NCBI GenBank assembly: GCA_028274465.1
Contig: CM051456.1
Span: 127,860,880-127,924,879, forward strand
Length of the DNA stretch: 64,000 bases
Origin: Plantago ovata
Taxonomy: Eukaryota > Streptophyta > Magnoliopsida > Lamiales > Plantaginaceae
Direction: 5' to 3'
A program made the translations under genes and the position numbers. The notes beneath the pieces were generated by a model that did not search any database, was not told where the DNA came from, and worked only from the letters and a program-made list of their open reading frames with translations. Shown in pieces: positions 61,870 to 64,000 of this stretch (within the stretch, counting starts at the first letter, position 1; every line of letters starts with the position of its first letter).

Positions 61870-62737
61870 TCTGTGAGAGATACATGGACTTAAACAAGCT
61901 CTGATGCTTGTTCTGTTGAATTTGTGCACAACCTAATTTTGTCAAAACTAGCTATCTAAATTAGCTACTGGCTTTATTTTGCGTGGCTCTGTTGTTAATT
62001 TGTGGTGTTTAAGGATTTTGACTGAGTTATATCAAAAATAATTTAGCGTACACTTAATCTACTACCAATCAGGCCCTAAAAAACCAACCTCAAAGGTTCT
62101 TTAAGGTCTATATATCCTTAATATTGGAGGCACATCAGCATCAGCTGAGGTTTCACTTTCTGAGTTGAAGATCTACTAATTGTTGGAGAATTGGTTTCTA
62201 TAGCAGGTCAATTTACTAGCTAGACTTGTGTTTAGTGGATAACTTTGCCCGTTAATTAGAGCGGGGTGCACCACAAGACTTTTCATGTTTTCCAGCTCGT
62301 TTTCAAGAGGATTGTGTAAGTTTCGTAACAGTACAATATATATGTGTAATGCAATAATCGAATTCTTGATGAAAACCTTTTGAGATATTTTTTTGAAATA
62401 CACATTACCACTCGGACACCCTTTTAACTTTGGAAAGCTTTTAAGATAACATATAGTATTATTGAATTATATAGTGACATAAAAGAAATACAATGACACA
62501 ACCATAAGAAACTTTTATTAATCAAACAACAAAGTATGCCAAATTACATACATGTCAATTACAAATTGACATTATCAAACAGTGTCCAAAACCAAAAAGC
62601 CTATATATAACAACAATGGTATGCAAACATCCGAAAATGCGCGCACAGGCATACATAAATCAAACAGACGCATCTTTTGTAAACAAACACACTATAGTAT
62701 TGAAAATCAGTATATAATATATATGACAAATGAAGAA
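61870..62737. other. Convergent intergenic region, LDH2 to proline-rich protein gene
   Basis: The first part is the LDH2 3' UTR, which resembles that of copy 1 (GCTACTGGCTTTATTTTGCG). A CCAATCAGGCCCTAA element end lies near 62067-62081. No other gene seen. Confidence 0.45.
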
Positions 62738-63130
62738 TTATGCGCATTGGAATCCAGAAGGAACCTTCTTGCCACAGTAGTTCAAGAGCAAGCTGAGGGA
62801 GATTGGCACATTAAGATTGATACCCAACACATTGGCCTTGATGGCAGTGCATAGGCACACGGCAGCCTCGAGATCGGCCAAGCCCTCGATGAGGGTGCAG
62901 CAAGGTGTCTTTGGTGGAGTGCCAACAACTATGGTGACCAAGTCATGCAGCAAGTTGGCACACACACCCAACTTTAGGGTGTCCTTGGGACATGTAGCCT
63001 TGTGCTTGTGGCCATGTCCGTGTCCGTGGCTAGGGGTTTTCGGTGTGGGAGGACATGGGACAGAGGTGGAAGTCACCATTGTGAAGAAGAGGATGTTGAG
63101 AAGAATCAAGAGAGCACTTCTTGAAGCCAT
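62738..63130 (-). CDS. Hybrid proline-rich protein, 8-cysteine (DC2.15-like)
   Basis: A single-exon ORF of 130 aa. A signal peptide ([19 protein letters not shown]) precedes a short Pro-rich segment ([11 protein letters not shown]) and a His/Gly stretch ([10 protein letters not shown]). The C-terminal eight-cysteine domain follows, with the spacing C...C...CC...CLC...C...C ([50 protein letters not shown]). This is the HyPRP branch of the LTP/2S-albumin superfamily: cell-wall or membrane-associated proteins, often developmentally or stress regulated. The Pro region is short compared with many HyPRPs. Confidence 0.93.
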   Translation of the reverse strand: MASRSALLILLNILFFTMVTSTSVPCPPTPKTPSHGHGHGHKHKATCPKDTLKLGVCANLLHDLVTIVVGTPPKTPCCTLIEGLADLEAAVCLCTAIKANVLGINLNVPISLSLLLNYCGKKVPSGFQCA

Positions 63131-63790
63131 TGTGGAATATATGTTAAATGTAGCTTAGTAGTATTCTTTAGGCTTCAAGGTTGTGTGATGAGAATGTTGA
63201 GTGAGTTGGGTTTTTATAGGTGAAAAAAGTGATGATTGTTTGTTATAATATTGGTTTGAAAAGAAAAAATGAAAAACATAATGGGAGTTGCATATTTTTT
63301 CTGATCCATGTGAGTTAGATGGGACTAGGAATCTGGAAGGTGCAAGACAACATTGCCAAAATGGAAGATAAGGCTATTGTGATTAAAGAAATTGGAGTTA
63401 TCTAGACTAGAAGAGTTGTCAATTTACTGGCTCTCAATATTGGGGTACAATTAATCTTGACAATAATTCTATTTTTGATACATTTATCGACTTATGTTGA
63501 AGTTGTACAGATTTTTTCTATACATGCTCTGTTTTGTCTTCAATTAACCAAGTAATTAGCGAGTATACTGTGCATGAAAGTAGAGTTGCCCCCTCAAGTA
63601 GATCGGCATGTGATTAGATTACGTCCCTACAAAACTTCTTTGGTTTTGTTCCTTAACAATAATTTCCACTTGTTTAATAATATATTCAAAGTACAAACCC
63701 AACCACCACCCCTGCCCCAACTATTTCTAGCACCCTGTAAGGTTTTTCTGTTTGATAGGCTAGGAATGTAATTACTGATATAGTGGTATA
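63131..63790. other. Upstream region of proline-rich protein gene
   Basis: Promoter and 5' flank, then AT-rich DNA up to the LINE fragment. No coding sequence recognised. Confidence 0.4.
63211..63218 (-). promoter_or_regulatory. TATA box of proline-rich protein gene
   Basis: TATAAAAA on the minus strand, about 80 bp upstream of the ATG, a standard distance. Confidence 0.55.
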
Positions 63791-63795
63791 TCATC

Positions 63796-64000
63796 GAGAC
63801 TCATCGTCTCATAATACATTGGGTGGGACTCCCTCGAATTAAATTTTTCTTATGGACTGCAGTTCATAATAAGCTTCCTACTGCTGTTAGATTATATAAG
63901 CAATCAATTCTACAGGCTCCTACTTGTTCACTTTGTAATAGTTCTGAGGAGACTCTTTCCCATCTGTTCTTTCACTGCCCAGCATTTACTGAATTTCGTA
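63796..64000 (+). mobile_element. LINE reverse-transcriptase tail, zf-RVT domain (fragment)
   Basis: An open frame reads PRIKFFLWTAVHNKLPTAVR, then TCSLCNSSEETLSHLFFHC, the C-x2-C...H-x4-C zinc-binding domain (zf-RVT) found C-terminal to the reverse transcriptase of plant non-LTR elements. It runs off the window end. No upstream reverse transcriptase is seen, so the copy is 5'-truncated or decayed. Confidence 0.85.

Overview
This window is nuclear DNA of a flowering plant, almost certainly a eudicot. Genes are split by many short GT-AG introns. The intergenic DNA is AT-rich and carries MITEs, a TRIM-like element and a LINE fragment. The protein set is plant-specific: VAP27, SEC14/SFH-like, a pepsin-like aspartyl protease, a CLEL/RGF peptide and a hybrid proline-rich protein. 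I cannot name the species. No operon, phage, CRISPR or bacterial island is present. All exon coordinates come from reading splice sites and protein similarity by eye.

Layout. 0.6-4.2 kb (-): an unusual VAP/MSP-domain gene (VAP-A) with two MSP modules, a linker built from tandemly amplified micro-exons, and a one-base deficit in the second module. 6.4-8.2 kb (-): an ordinary 232-aa VAP27 gene. 8.9-11.2 kb (-): a SEC14-type lipid transfer protein. 11.8 kb (-): tRNA-Ser(AGA). 15.4-16.9 kb (-): an intronless aspartyl protease. 16.9-22.9 kb: gene-poor. 22.9-26.2 kb (-): HINT4-like HIT protein. 27.2-32.7 kb (+): PRMT7. 33.3-40.5 kb (-): DNAJC11/OWL1-type J protein. 41.1-42.4 kb: a TRIM-like tandem array and a Stowaway MITE. 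44.3-45.2 kb (+): CLEL/RGF/GOLVEN peptide precursor. 46.0-50.0 kb (-): a YbaK-type aminoacyl-tRNA editing domain protein. 52.2-53.9 and 60.5-61.9 kb (+): two near-identical L-lactate dehydrogenase genes. They flank a weak two-exon orphan candidate and a 1.5-kb minisatellite. 62.7-63.1 kb (-): 8-cysteine hybrid proline-rich protein. 63.8-64.0 kb (+): end of a LINE-type reverse transcriptase ORF.

The genes do not form one pathway. The order aspartyl protease, HINT4, PRMT7 matches, from memory, the Arabidopsis chromosome 4 block At4g16563-At4g16566-At4g16570, and LDH (At4g17260) lies on the same arm. The window is therefore a conserved gene block with local tandem duplications (VAP pair, LDH pair).

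The most distinctive signal is short-range tandem duplication at many scales: micro-exons in VAP-A, about 150-bp repeats in PRMT7 intron 1, many 55-100-bp intronic or intergenic doublets, and about 35 units of a 42-bp repeat upstream of the second LDH gene. I found no clearly new multi-gene system. The VAP-A architecture is the best candidate for something undescribed.
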